64,000 bases of DNA from assembly GCF_033807575.1 (NCBI RefSeq), contig NC_084718.1:16385991-16449990 (forward strand), read 5' to 3'. A program made the position numbers and the translations under genes. Of this stretch, positions 34,401-42,755 are shown one piece after another; position 1 is the stretch's first letter; each line of letters starts with the position of its first letter. The stretch comes from Cydia pomonella (lineage: Eukaryota; Arthropoda; Insecta; Lepidoptera; Tortricidae). The notes under the pieces are model-generated. The model had not been told where the DNA came from. It was given only the letters and a program-made list of their open reading frames with translations, and did not search any database.

Positions 34401-37400
34401 TTGCTTTGGCAGTGTATTTTACTCGTGCTGTCTTTCGTTTGGGTACCTGTTAATAATAAATAAATAAACCACAACACCAGACTTGCTTCGCCATTTTACT
34501 TATTTTTTATTTATGGATGAAGATCTTCAGTTTTCCGACGACGACCCCTCAATTTCTCGAGATCTAAATCTGTTAGCTAAAGAACCATGGGCAACATTGT
34601 ATGGAGCCTAGTCCAAAAACCAACAGAAATTAGAGTTAGGGTCATTACATAGGTATTTGTATGTACTTAATTTCGTTCTATGGGCACCTAGCGAAATTCT
34701 GTTGCAGAACTGAGATATTTGTAATTTACTGAATGTCATTATTACCTAGGCAATAGAGCCCAAGTAAGTAAATTAATTGCTGCAGGGTAGATGTTCGCGC
34801 ACCGCTGCAAGCACGGCCAACCATTCGCCGCGCTCAGCCAACGGTGGACTCTATTGCCTAGGTAATAAGGGTGATGACATTTTTACTGAAATACAAATAT
34901 CTCAGTTCTGCAATGGAAATCCGCTAAGTGCCCATAGAACGAATTTAGTACATAAAAATACCTATCTAATGACCTAATTGTCATAACTGTGTTGGTTTGG
35001 GACAATTTTGACGCATAGTTCTTTAAATAATACATTTTGTAACGCAAAATTCGTCATGTACGATTAAAAGGGTCGTTACACAATAGAGTCAATTAAAATG
35101 TGGACGAATTAAAGTTCTTATAGTTTCTGAAAAATGTATAAATATACTTAAACTTACTTTATCCAGTGTTACGTTTTCTGATTCAAATTTAACTTCGTCA
35201 TCTAAACCCAACTCAGTAGAATTACTGAATGCATCATCAAAAAATCTATCATCATCTTCTATCATCAAGTTTCTGTCTTCAATAATATCCTCATTCAGAG
35301 CTTCAGCATTTTCACTGTATTTAATACCTTCAGGATTTATCATTAAATCTGTAACTTCTAATTTAGATATGCCTAAGTAATTGCCATCAGTTACAAGTTT
35401 CCTTTCAGTATGACTTTCATGATTTTCTAAATCATTGCTGTGTTCAAATTCATAAATTGTTTTAATTTCTTGTATGCTTAATGACGATGTTAAGTTTAGC
35501 TCCTTGCGATTCTTTGCATTTATTAGGCTTACTGTGATCTGAAATTTAAAAAAAAACTATTGAAAAAAATAAACATATTTTAGGACTTTGATTCGTCCAC
35601 AATTTAATTGAATCCTTTCAAATATCAAACATCAAACCAAAGAGCATATAATCACTACGTGCATCAAACATTTATTCAGCAAATAGGCCACAGGGGCACT
35701 TTTACATGTCCATTTTTACAAACAATAAAAATTTAAAAAAAAAACAATTACAAATATGGAATCGATGAAATAATAAATACTTTATTAGAGATGTATACTG
35801 TCTCTAAATGTCAAATTACACAAAAAACTATGATAAAAAAAAAAAAAAAATTGTGTAACGAAAAGGACTTCATTGAAATGTACTACTTTTTTTCGTTACA
35901 CAAAGAATTTAATTTAATTTTAGACCGATCTAAGTTCAATCCAGACGCGGACTACATATAAAGAAATTAAAAAGCGAACTTTATAATACATCAATGATTA
36001 TTCTTGAGAAAAAAATTTACCTTTCCATATTGTGCAAAAATGTCAAGTAAAGTAGCTTGTACAGTCAGGCTCTTTTCCAATAAATTGTAGCATTTCTTCA
36101 GGTGAGCTGCACACACAAAGCATATAAACTGTGGAAGACCTTCTATATTGTAGTTTTCCTGAAAACATTTACCACGTTGACGATATTTGGATGAATAATT
36201 ACATGAAAAGATGCGAAATTTAGCCCTCTCAGTGGGAAGGTTTGGCAGCACGGCGTCCTGAGTGGCGTTGGCTGGAGCACGACAGAGTACGCGATTTCGA
36301 CGAGCAACGTAAAGTACCTCGACGCTTTGCGGTTGGTGTCCTCACGTGCCCTCAATGTGCGCAAGGGTTCACCTCGCAGATCGGCTACGTCAGCCATCTT
36401 CGGGCGCACGAGCGCCGAACTAATTAGGAGACGAAGAGATCGCCAATGCCGAAATCGGCCGGAATGATCACTTGTTCTATCCATTCAAATAAAAAATTAC
36501 ATAGTTAAGGGCTTAGTTTCACTAGAATATTATTTATTCCATGGTGGAATAACAGTTGGAGTCGGATGGTTTTCGTGCCAAGTGCTACATCAAGCTTATA
36601 GGAATAGCCAAGCTTTAGCAAGTTAGCGTGGTCAGAGTTTATATGTATAAAGTCGGAGACAATCTTTTTATACACATTGGAATCATTAAATTTGTATATA
36701 AATAAACACCCAAACTATGGTCAATATTTTTGTATGGGTTGATAGCAGGAATAATGAATATACTTACATTATACCCTACTAAGGACTCCAAGTATAACCG
36801 GTGCACTCCATCCTGAAGGCTGTGCAGGCGCACCTCAGTGGCCAGACAAAACCTGCAGACTTCCACATCTGATGCCTCAAAGTTGGAGTTGGCCTACAAA
36901 TTAAAATAGTTATTTTGTTCTAATTGTATATAGCTTAATTTTTTATGCAAAATGCAGAGGCGGCGCTAGGCGTGAGCGACATGGGCGACCGCCTACGGCC
37001 TCGCGGTCCGAGGGGCATCGCCCCTCAAATCGTAGAACTCGCACGCAACGAAAAAATATATTCGTTCCGGACCGGGATATCGGAAGCTCAATAAAAACAA
37101 TATAAAAGGTAATCACGGTTTATATCCCGGCCGATTTAAGTCTAGTGAAAGAAACGGTGAATCATTCAAAACTGTTAATATATTCGTTATTTCGTGCGCC
37201 ACCAGAGGGCCTTGCTAAATGTGCTTTGCCCACACGAAATTTTGGTCCTGGGGCCACTGGCAAAATGGTTTGATAAATGTAAATTAATTTTATTTGTTTA
37301 TAAATGAGACTAAAATGCGAAAAAAAAACAGTATGTAAATAATAAAGACTGAGATAAGATGTTTTAATATGGGTAGGTAAATTTTGGGGTCTCTATTGTT

Positions 37401-39590
37401 TCCCATAAAGTTTTAAGTCATAATGTACTGTTTGTGTGCATTTTCGTGAGCCATAATTTGGTTTTTCTCAGAACCGCGTAACTTTTCAGGATTGCCATAA
37501 AACAAACCTAACCTAACCTATCTATAGGATAACCTAAGGAAATTCCTGAAAAGTTAATGGTTTCAGAGTTATGACTAATGATAATATGACTATCATTACG
37601 TTGTGACTATCGATAATTATGCGAAAGACAGGGATCCGTAAATGTTGGTTCCAAAAAGTATCTATCATTATCTATGAAATATTTTCTAATAGCATCAACA
37701 TATCACTATTTGGATAAGTATTTCAGGGTGGCAGATATTTATGGTGTGTTGTTTCATCTGCTAGAATTAGTATACTTATTTACAAATTAACTAAAAACAT
37801 ACATAGAATTTATAAATAGACGATTTGTACATTACAAAACAATTTTTAGGGTCTGTCATATATACATATGTAGGTAATGATGTGTGTAGACTCTTTTACT
37901 TTCTGTGATAAAAAATAACTGAAGGTAGTTAACTTATATTCCTATGTAAGTCTGTCTCCCTAGCACATTAAAAGTTATTTCCATTTAAATAGTGTTATTG
38001 GACATAATAGGGTCTAATATATTATTTTCATCACACTTGCTCGAAAAAGATCTTATTTGATGCAGGTATTTATTTATTCATTGAGCCTAGTAATACAAAG
38101 GTATAACAAAGAATCCCATTGTTAGGAGGCCCCATCTTATTGCAATTCCGTTTGTCAGTAGCCTGTATACTGAAGGACAAAGCCATGTATTATTCCTGCG
38201 GGAGTTAGGGATTGTGAAAAAAATGCTATCACTCCTGAGGGAAATATAGCTTTCAATTGTGGCTGAATGCCAGATTGGTCTGTGCCTTCGATGCCTAACC
38301 TGTTAAAGAATGACAATATGGCGGACAAATGTTTGAAATGTTTCCATATTTAAGGTTTATTGCACTTAAAATTTAGTTTTTTCTTTGCAAGTGTGATGGA
38401 AAACATTGTGTGCACCTCGGGGTGGAGTAGTGGGTATAGGTAGGTATAGGTATTCGCGGGCTAGGTTTCCGCAACACAACGTCATATTTCGCGCCTATTT
38501 TGCGTGGTGCGGGTGGAGTAGTGTCAGGGTAAGGTAAAATGTTGATGGTGAATGTGTTAATGCGCCTCAGCCTGCGGCTGTCATGCATCTAAAGACCTTG
38601 TTTGCAAAATTTCACTTAGCCCCCTCTTGCACAATGTACTATTATGACATCAACTTACAGGTAAATCTTTTACAGGTACTGCATCATCCTTAATTCGTAT
38701 CCTCCGCCCATCATGGTTTATCTGCTCATAGCTGAAGTGTCCACTGCAAATACGGGCATAGGCCGGTGGAGTCCAGTCTGGCCTCCCAATAGCTTTTAGC
38801 CACTTTTGTTTGAGCTCTATATTTGATGGGAAGCTGAAAATTGTATTGTAGGAATAACTGGAATAACTGGTTGATATGTAAATTAAGGGTTTATTAAAAA
38901 GCTGTCCATATTTTAGACAATTTAAATTATTCTTTATGTAATAAAAGTTTGATGAGAAAGAGAAAGAGATGGAGGGACGACTTGGATGCGTTTCAGCGGG
39001 ACTGTCGGGATCTTGCTCAGCACAGGGAGGATTGGAAAGCTAGAGGGGAGGCCTCTGCCCAGCAGTGGGACACACAAATAGGCTAATAAAATAAAAAATA
39101 AGTTTGCCCCTTAATTATGCTATAGGACCATTTTGTTACATAATGGATACAATAAAATGTTTTCAAAGCCTATCTCCTTTACTTTATCACAAGTAAACTT
39201 GTAATTTATGTAGCGTGTATAAACTAAAATCATTATACAGGGTGTTTATTTAGCCACCTGTCACCCAAAATGTATGAAACAGCAATTATTATTTTTTAAT
39301 TTCGGGTTTGTCCCATAGTAAAAGTTGTAAAGTTGTACAGTATGACCTATATATTCACCCTTTAAATTATTTCAGGTTACTAAATAAACAGCCTATATTT
39401 TGATACATTATATACATTTGCAAAAAATCTTTTACGTCTATAAACGTTAGCACATATAGGTAATGGCGTTTATAAAAAATTGTAAATAAGCTGTTTATAT
39501 TTACGCGTGAAACGATGTCACATCATTAGGGTCTTTCTTCTTGTTGCTGCTGTTACTACTGCAACCTTTAACACAGCAGTAGGCAACCAT
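16419..39590 (-). CDS. THAP-ZAD-C2H2 zinc-finger protein, 14 exons
   Basis: Exons: 39590-39505, 38833-38659, 36893-36768, 36158-36021, 35538-35158, 34446-34333, 33539-33402, 32110-31980, 31238-31016, 23549-23434, 23096-22928, 21444-21319, 20269-20075, 16586-16419. All are GT-AG and in phase; total 2286 bases, 761 residues plus stop. Residues 1-87 are a C2CH THAP domain (Cys5, Cys10, Trp40, Cys58, His61). Residues 97-175 are a ZAD with Cys100/103 and Cys142/145. Residues 176-340 are acidic and disordered. Twelve C2H2 fingers follow from residue 364 (Cys364-Cys367, Cys393-Cys396, Cys420-Cys423, Cys447-Cys452, Cys476-Cys479, Cys513-Cys516 and six more). Several fingers are split by introns. It is presumably a nuclear DNA-binding regulator; targets are unknown. 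Exon 9 is followed by 48 tandem derivative copies. No orthologue name can be assigned from sequence alone. Confidence 0.9.
16864..18231 (-). mobile_element. Deletion derivative of a Ty3/gypsy LTR retrotransposon
   Basis: Two 115 bp direct repeats (16864-16978 and 18117-18231) are identical, begin TG and end CA, and are flanked by the 5 bp duplication TATTC (16859-16863 and 18232-18236). A purine tract (GGTGGAGGGAA on the minus strand) adjoins the 3' LTR, and a primer-site candidate TGGCGACGAGG adjoins the 5' LTR. Only 1138 internal bases remain: gag, protease, RT and RNase H are absent. It lies in the last intron of the THAP-ZAD gene. Confidence 0.9.
16995..18116 (-). CDS. Truncated gypsy-type integrase
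   Basis: A 373-residue frame that starts just inside the 5' LTR. Residues 1-17 (MATRMGLDSWDEVGRRV) appear to be leader sequence joined to the middle of an integrase. From about residue 20 the frame shows IDKLCEVMARFG, the second catalytic Asp in TIVSDNGTSFVSSEFKEF, and the Glu in NGQAESYVKIIKK, then NRSPAEVLFGRKLR. The first catalytic Asp, the zinc-binding domain and all upstream pol are missing, so it cannot be a complete integrase. The C-terminal 120 residues are Pro/Ala/Glu-rich, as in gypsy elements. The frame has no internal stop, in keeping with the identical LTRs and a recent insertion. Movement must have relied on proteins from a full-length relative. Confidence 0.8.
   Translation of the reverse strand: MATRMGLDSWDEVGRRVYGSRVVIDKLCEVMARFGLFNTIVSDNGTSFVSSEFKEFCSRNKIELITAPAYNAASNGQAESYVKIIKKSIRAIIMSGTSPKNINIKLQDFLLRYRNSIHSTTNRSPAEVLFGRKLRCSLDLLKPAVLSPSDPTLDKVVKEKQCLQREYYSGNRHVEFELEESVLVQSVVNKKTFWVRGVIVKKIGRTLFLVRISNSGKLEKKHANQLLKYRGRECTADDLEKQPTNSSIREPEEDATPVIIFDEQVPPKHAGQRCRTLSAVEPESAAAVPGQSKPAPAPPSPAEPNDGTDAFLWSDCHESLATGAPPVATSASPGATGGSVADQAVVDIPAEREPYREGYLKRNKNIVDFKKYF
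18432..18593. mobile_element. Palindromic MITE
   Basis: AGCAAAGTTTGTTTAACCC at the left is inverted as GGGTTAAACAATAGCTTTGC at the right. Confidence 0.55.
18604..18750 (+). mobile_element. Family D fragment, left end
   Basis: TATCACACTTGCTCGAAAAAG and the following GGGAGTTATGGATTG match the copies at 38025 and 56930 (inverted). The right part is missing. Confidence 0.6.
18912..19380. repeat. Tandem pair of 236 bp AT-rich repeats
   Basis: GGTGTATAACA starts at 18912 and again at 19148; both units share AAATTAACTGAGCATTT, ATAACTTGACAATT, GCGCAGTCAAATT and ATGTCAAAACTTAAAAC. They lie directly downstream of the LINE fragment at 19392 on the minus strand and are probably its 3' UTR. Confidence 0.7.
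19392..19880 (-). pseudogene. LINE reverse-transcriptase C-terminal fragment
   Basis: Reads NRTRNFKYLGHCVTE, then IERERRALAVRGRWLA, KLTLFKVYCQSFYTCSLWV, VQYNNIFRMLLGLRKFCSAS and ARHWDSLHV. This is the region after the RT palm in insect non-LTR elements. It ends with a stop and AT-rich tandem repeats. The polymerase core is absent. Confidence 0.75.
19881..20003 (-). pseudogene. Second LINE C-terminal fragment
   Basis: Reads LTSEDAEDRAKWRRLSRKAD and ends in VEEEED and a stop. The DR..WRRL..KAD pattern is the typical end of another LINE ORF2. Its order relative to the adjoining fragment shows the two come from different insertions. Confidence 0.6.
20331..20479. mobile_element. Palindromic MITE near exon 13 of the zinc-finger gene
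   Basis: AAGGGCTCATTTACACGG at the left, inverse-like GTCTAAACCAGCCCTT at the right, with GCATGCGAGTT in both arms. Confidence 0.6.
20480..21318. other. Intron between exons 12 and 13
   Basis: AT-rich; one stretch near 20700-20790 (GCGTTTTAGGGGCGCTACCG) looks repetitive but I found no second copy here. No exon seen. Confidence 0.4.
21657..22032. mobile_element. Long nested palindrome
   Basis: The outer arms GTACATTACGATACAAGTGCG and its inverse (about 22012-22032) enclose a nearly complete inverted repeat centred near 21800 (TACAGTACATATGG inverted as CCATATGTACTGTA). An additional AATTCG-rich piece sits in the right arm. Non-coding MITE-like element in the intron between exons 11 and 12. 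Confidence 0.65.
22440..22642 (+). pseudogene. RTE-like LINE C-terminal fragment
   Basis: Reads GRRPVGRPRYRWSDSV, then QDRDRWRSLVLEAKTLFG and a stop. RPVGRP.YRW and DR..WR.LV are the usual end of RTE-type ORF2. It lies antisense to the host gene in an intron. Confidence 0.7.
23816..25810 (-). mobile_element. 5'-truncated CR1-like LINE
   Basis: The element starts abruptly at the array edge (25810-25812). It carries an uninterrupted RT frame to a stop at 24015, then a short 3' UTR with AATAAAG and a (TTGAA)n tail (plus strand 23816-23840). Short microsatellite tails instead of poly-A fit the CR1/Daphne-type LINEs. The endonuclease domain is lost by 5' truncation. Confidence 0.85.
24015..25805 (-). 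CDS. LINE reverse transcriptase (N-terminally truncated ORF2)
   Basis: About 595 codons without a stop. RT motifs in order: IIKPLFKKGDPSLINNYRPI, NQFGFRKGTSTTHA, AVFLDMSKAFDSVCH (first catalytic Asp), NCGVPQGSILGPLLF, LFADDATLI (catalytic Asp pair), then FLGITLDEHLNWRAHV and the thumb region with YHGYVASILRYGLIIWG. No endonuclease and no start codon of its own: the frame simply runs on into the zinc-finger array, which is a coincidence of two stop-free sequences. The intact RT frame suggests a fairly recent insertion, antisense-independent and in the same orientation as the host gene. Confidence 0.85.
   Translation of the reverse strand, partial: SYINNSKNKGKAAWIVIKDNLNLNINTPEIKNIKINDKLFDDPSKMCEIFNDFYINNSNINTNTNNKIPDIKSVNNSIFLSPLDQYDVIKIIKSLNDTNSTGYDEIPTKLLKQCAVQIASPLIYLINLSFEQGCFPDRLKLSIIKPLFKKGDPSLINNYRPIALIPVLSKVFEKALYNKINIFFDRANVIHPNQFGFRKGTSTTHACFALVRHITQSLNDNQPILAVFLDMSKAFDSVCHKILLSKLEKYGIRGKANDWLKSYLSERKQYTEITKIVQKKKITYKSLSKTNNCGVPQGSILGPLLFLAYINDLPNILKHTCVLFADDATLIIKSTNNSDLETEAINELHTTARWLENNCLKLNLAKTKIIKFRTRNSTHINLNVNCNNFNVELVDSTTFLGITLDEHLNWRAHVENVCSRLDRFVFALRRLRSIASREAAMSAYHGYVASILRYGLIIWGNSTDIQRAFVTQKACIRAVNGSEYLAHCKPIFQELKILPLPCQYILEITKFVKKHPQLFPLHDEVINKQRPSRKPLQLYQPAQKLKVSKSNACNMAVKIFNRVPDDLKTLPVCQFEKKMFQWLLGKCYYSVDEFLN
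25813..31100 (-). repeat. Array of 49 tandem 108 bp units derived from zinc-finger exon 9
   Basis: TGCAAGGTGGAGAA recurs every 108 bases from 25813 to 30997, that is 49 starts, the last being the 3' part of the real exon 9. Each unit on the minus strand holds the last finger of that exon (CGRAFVSARGLRLHAATVH), the exon end IPEEA and the donor GTGAGT, followed by a copied piece of the exon's 5' half. 108 is a multiple of three and no stop occurs, so the exon frame stays open for 1787 codons until 25796. Variants: a GTC/GCC change (D or G before IPEEA) and isolated single changes at about 26227, 28308, 28768, 29017, 29348, 30518 and 30842. Exact copy number depends on the assembly. Confidence 0.95.
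31239..31979. repeat. Intron with palindromic repeat
   Basis: CTCTCGACTGTTTCCTCC near 31379 is inverted near 31664, and CTATGTTTTGNTTTTTTGGAT near 31462 is inverted near 31590, giving a long imperfect palindrome of about 310 bases. No exon within it. Confidence 0.5.
32541..32793. mobile_element. DNA element with AACCGACTTCAAAAA ends
   Basis: AACCGACTTCAAAAAAGGAG at the left and TTTTTGAAGTCGGTT at the right are inverted; this is a very common repeat type in Lepidoptera. Non-coding, in the intron between exons 7 and 8. Confidence 0.65.
33711..34092. mobile_element. MITE family M2, copy 1
   Basis: Palindromic, about 380 bases: GAGGTGGATTGTCAAAGA at the left, inverse TTTGACAATCC at the right, with ATCAAAAAGTGGCGCCATC and CTTTCGACACA arms. 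Second copy at 50860-51227. Confidence 0.8.
34612..35002. mobile_element. Palindromic MITE of about 390 bp
   Basis: TCCAAAAACCAACA at the left is inverted as TGTTGGTTTGGGA at the right; CTATTGCCTAGGTAATAA appears in both orientations around the centre. Confidence 0.65.
35836..35897. repeat. TTGTGTAACGAAAA inverted pair
   Basis: TTGTGTAACGAAAA and TTTCGTTACACAA face each other 30 bases apart. The same 12-base word recurs singly near 22435, 31857, 35072, 41681 and 48681. Confidence 0.5.
36242..36427 (+). pseudogene. LINE ORF2 end with CCHH-like motif
   Basis: Reads LTCPQCAQGFTSQIGYVSHL, then RAHERR and a stop. This Cys/His motif is the known C-terminal tail of some jockey/R1-like LINEs and not part of the host zinc-finger gene, which runs on the other strand and whose exon 4 ends upstream. 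Confidence 0.6.
38025..38640 (+). mobile_element. Family D element, near full length
   Basis: Starts TTTTCATCACACTTGCTCG, contains the inverse-like GCAAGTGTGATGGAAAA near 38387 and ends CTTGCACAATGTAC. No ORF of note. Confidence 0.65.
38952..39086 (+). pseudogene. RTE-3-like LINE C-terminal fragment
   Basis: Reads RWRDDLDAFQRDCRDLAQHR, then EDWKARGEASAQQWDTQIG and a stop, the standard last 40 residues of a lepidopteran RTE-type LINE. The rest of the ORF is absent. Confidence 0.75.
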
Positions 39591-39893
39591 TATTAAGCTA
39601 AGGAATGAAGCCCTGCAGGCAACAACCGTTTCTTTGTTTTTACTTATAAATAATTAAAACAAAATAAAACCCATACATTGAATGATTTTTTTAAATTTTA
39701 TTGTCAATGTTAGTCACACAAATGTCAAATCGATGAAACTAAAGAGCACGTTCAGAAATGATGAAAGAAGTTATATACTTCTTTACTAGACATTGTCCAT
39801 CCGTCGTTCGTTACACATTTTAATTTCTCTGTCAGTCGTAATTTTTCTAAATATGATTTAAAACTATACTTGCTTTTTAAATTTAAAACGAAA

Positions 39894-40010
39894 CAGGGCG
39901 GCTACCGGGAAAATCGAAATTCGTCAATTGCGTCAATGACGTCTTACTAAGAGTAAAAGAGAAAGATCCCCGCAATTTGCGAATTTCGGTTTTCGCGGTA
40001 GGCCTTCTGT
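39894..40010. mobile_element. MITE family M1, copy 2
   Basis: Ends CAGGGCGGCTACCGGG and CGCGGTAGGCCTTCTG with AAATCGAAATTCG inverted inside; about 117 bases. Confidence 0.75.
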
Positions 40011-41826
40011 ACATTTCTGTACCGTAAAACGCTGCAACTTTGCCTGGATTTTGACGTTTTTTTCTTATATCTGTGAACCTATTTTTCATTATGAGTTTCA
40101 TGAGTATTAGTCGGAAAACATACCCTATGCCTTACCAGATAAGACTCAAATCTTAATACCTAATCATACTGTATTTCCGATTTACAAGCAATCAAAGTGG
40201 CAGGCAAAGTTGTAGGCCTAAGACGTAACTTTGCCTAGACGGATATCTCCATAAATAATGTGTTGCTATTTGCAATAATATTTACTCTTGTGCATGAGAC
40301 ATTATGCTTGTCCCTGGCAGTCAAATTATGGCCATAAGCTTAATACTTTTTTTTTCACATGCAATAGGTAAAGTTGTACCAGGTTCCACAAACTTTCTAT
40401 ACAAAAATATCGTTAACTGTAGGGTTGTGCCAAAAAAATATTGTTATTAAAAAATACTATTTATATTGTTAGTTACAAAATAATCAACAAACAAATGTAA
40501 TATAATGTTGTTTGATTTCTTTTTCTTTTAGTATTTAATAATTTGAACTTATTTTAATTTTTTTATTACAAGTACATTACAGATACACTATTTTGCAAAT
40601 TTTCAGTGCATTATTATAGTGTAAAGTTCTATTTCATTGTAAAGTTCTAATCACCCATCACCTTTGAACTCCAATTGTAATCGACCTGACACCTCACAAC
40701 CCAGATTTCGATAAGAAAGATAACTGCAAGACAAATCAAATGAGCCTAAACACAGTGGGTTTATTATGTGTAGTTTAGAAGTTGCTATTTTCGGTCTCCA
40801 TCATCAGACCATCTCGATGGTACCATAAACATTGCATTGTCACCCAAGTTACATAAGTATGTCAAACACCTCAATTGGTCGCTAATAAGTGGTTGAAAAT
40901 TGATTGTAAACATACAACATAATTATAATACAATAAATATACAATTACAAGTAACTACAATAGAAATATAATAACAGATTGCAATAAGTTTTTTTTTATA
41001 ATTTTCATTTTAATACCCATAAGTTTTTTTTGTTAACGTTAGTTTATTATTGCATTGTCAGCAGATCTACATAGGTACCCACACAGAAAGTCGGTGAAAA
41101 TCGACTTGCAAAATTTGACTTAAACAAACAAACATTGCAAGTTAATAAAAAGCTTGTAATAAATAAACTAATTTAAGCAGTTTAGGCAAGCTTATTTTTA
41201 CTCTTTTCTGTACATTTATAAAATTCAGCTAGTGACAGCCCTAGACCCAGGCAAAATTGTGTCATTCAAGTTTCCAAAACACTGCCCAATATTGCCTAGT
41301 ACGTTATTATGCTGAAATCATGTCCTTTTCTTGAAAATATTAAACCTACGGGAAATAGACAGTCTTTACTTACCCTGGGACGTTACCACTTCTCAAAAAA
41401 CACCTTTTTCGTAGATAAAAATTCAAAAGTTGCGAGACACTAAAAAAATGTTGCCCCTCACGCCGACTTATGATACGTAACTGGCGGAGCAACAATGGAG
41501 TTACCATTGTAAAAATATGAAATATGTGTTGCCAGAATAATGAAAATTACTATCAAATGATAAAAAACAAGAAAAAACTAAGCAAATTCGAGAGATCGTA
41601 ATTGAAATGAAATAGGCAAAATTGAGCTTAAATGGCAAAGTTGCAGCATTTTACGGTATGCAATACTTCTGTTCCATTGTGTAACGAAAATTTATAAGTG
41701 CATTATTAATCGTCATTTGTGTTTGCATATTATAGGAATAGGAATAAGAATTTGGGACTAGATTTGCTAGTACCTTTATAACTTACTTTACTCTTTGTCT
41801 TTAAACGAATAACCTGTCAAGGCGTC

Positions 41827-42201
41827 CTTATGAGCCCATCAACGTGTTCACTAGCCCCAATGCAAAATAATTGAGATTGTTTAAATATAACGATAGATAT
41901 TTAAAAAAAAAGGGGCCCGCAATGTACTGTATTTTGTATTTAAGTACCTTTTGAATACATCAAACTAGTTTTTATGTTGCTGGATTCGTCGATCTATGAA
42001 CTCAAAACAAAAACGGCCATTTTAACTTTGGACGCCTAGATTGAGGAATCCAGCAACGTAAAAACGATTATGATATATTCAAAAGGTACTTAAATACAAA
42101 ATACAGTACGTAGCGGCCCCCTTTTGTAAATATCTATCGTTCAATTTAAATAATCACAATTATTTAGCAGTGGCGCTAGTGAGCACGTTGATGGGCTCTT
42201 A
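41827..42201. mobile_element. Palindromic MITE of about 375 bp
   Basis: CTTATGAGCCCATCAACGTG and CACGTTGATGGGCTCTTATG are inverted ends; inner arms share AAGTACCTTTTGAATA and GATAGATATTTA. Confidence 0.7.
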
Positions 42202-42523
42202 TGGCAAGCGACAAAGCGGGACGAAATATAAGAGGTGTAACAACCATTATGTTAAATTTTAAAACTCATTATTTACCAAATTTAGTATAAAATTCAAACT
42301 TTTTTCCAATATAAAATAAAAGTCGAAGATACAGCGTAGCATTTATTAATAACATACAAAACGAGATAAAGAACAATATTCCAGGTACCCTAAATTAAAG
42401 AATATAGAAGTATCCTATAAATCTAGCTAAATTTATAAAAATGTGATTAAATATGTTTAAATTATATAATATGTACTAACAAAAAGAGCGTAATTAAGTA
42501 TTTCTTCGTAAGTGCTAAATGAC

Positions 42524-42635
42524 GAGCCGCTTAACTTCAAAGTCGGATAAATCCATCAATCGGAGTAGAATGACACTGATAGGATTCCTAAGCGGATCGA
42601 ATGGATTTATCAGAGCTTGAAGTTAAGCGACACAA
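42524..42635. mobile_element. Short palindromic MITE
   Basis: CGCTTAACTTCAAAGTCGGA faces ATCAGAGCTTGAAGTTAAGCG. Confidence 0.55.
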
Positions 42636-42755
42636 ATAGTAGATAGATAGAATAGTATAGGACGAATTACATTTAAGTTCTCATAAAATGGCACAAAATT
42701 TCAAAAATATAATAAAAATAATTCAGTTCCAAATATTGGCAAGTATGAGGCAGTA

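Larger units (their letters stand above)
39591..42755. other. Intergenic region, zinc-finger gene to Fah
   Basis: Upstream region of the THAP-ZAD gene. Contains an M1 copy and two palindromic MITEs; the rest is AT-rich unique-looking DNA with no exon that I can support. Confidence 0.6.

Noticed and set aside
36242..36427. Extra C2H2 finger exon of the host gene
   Set aside because: It is on the opposite strand and matches the Cys/His tail of LINE ORF2, with a stop directly after.
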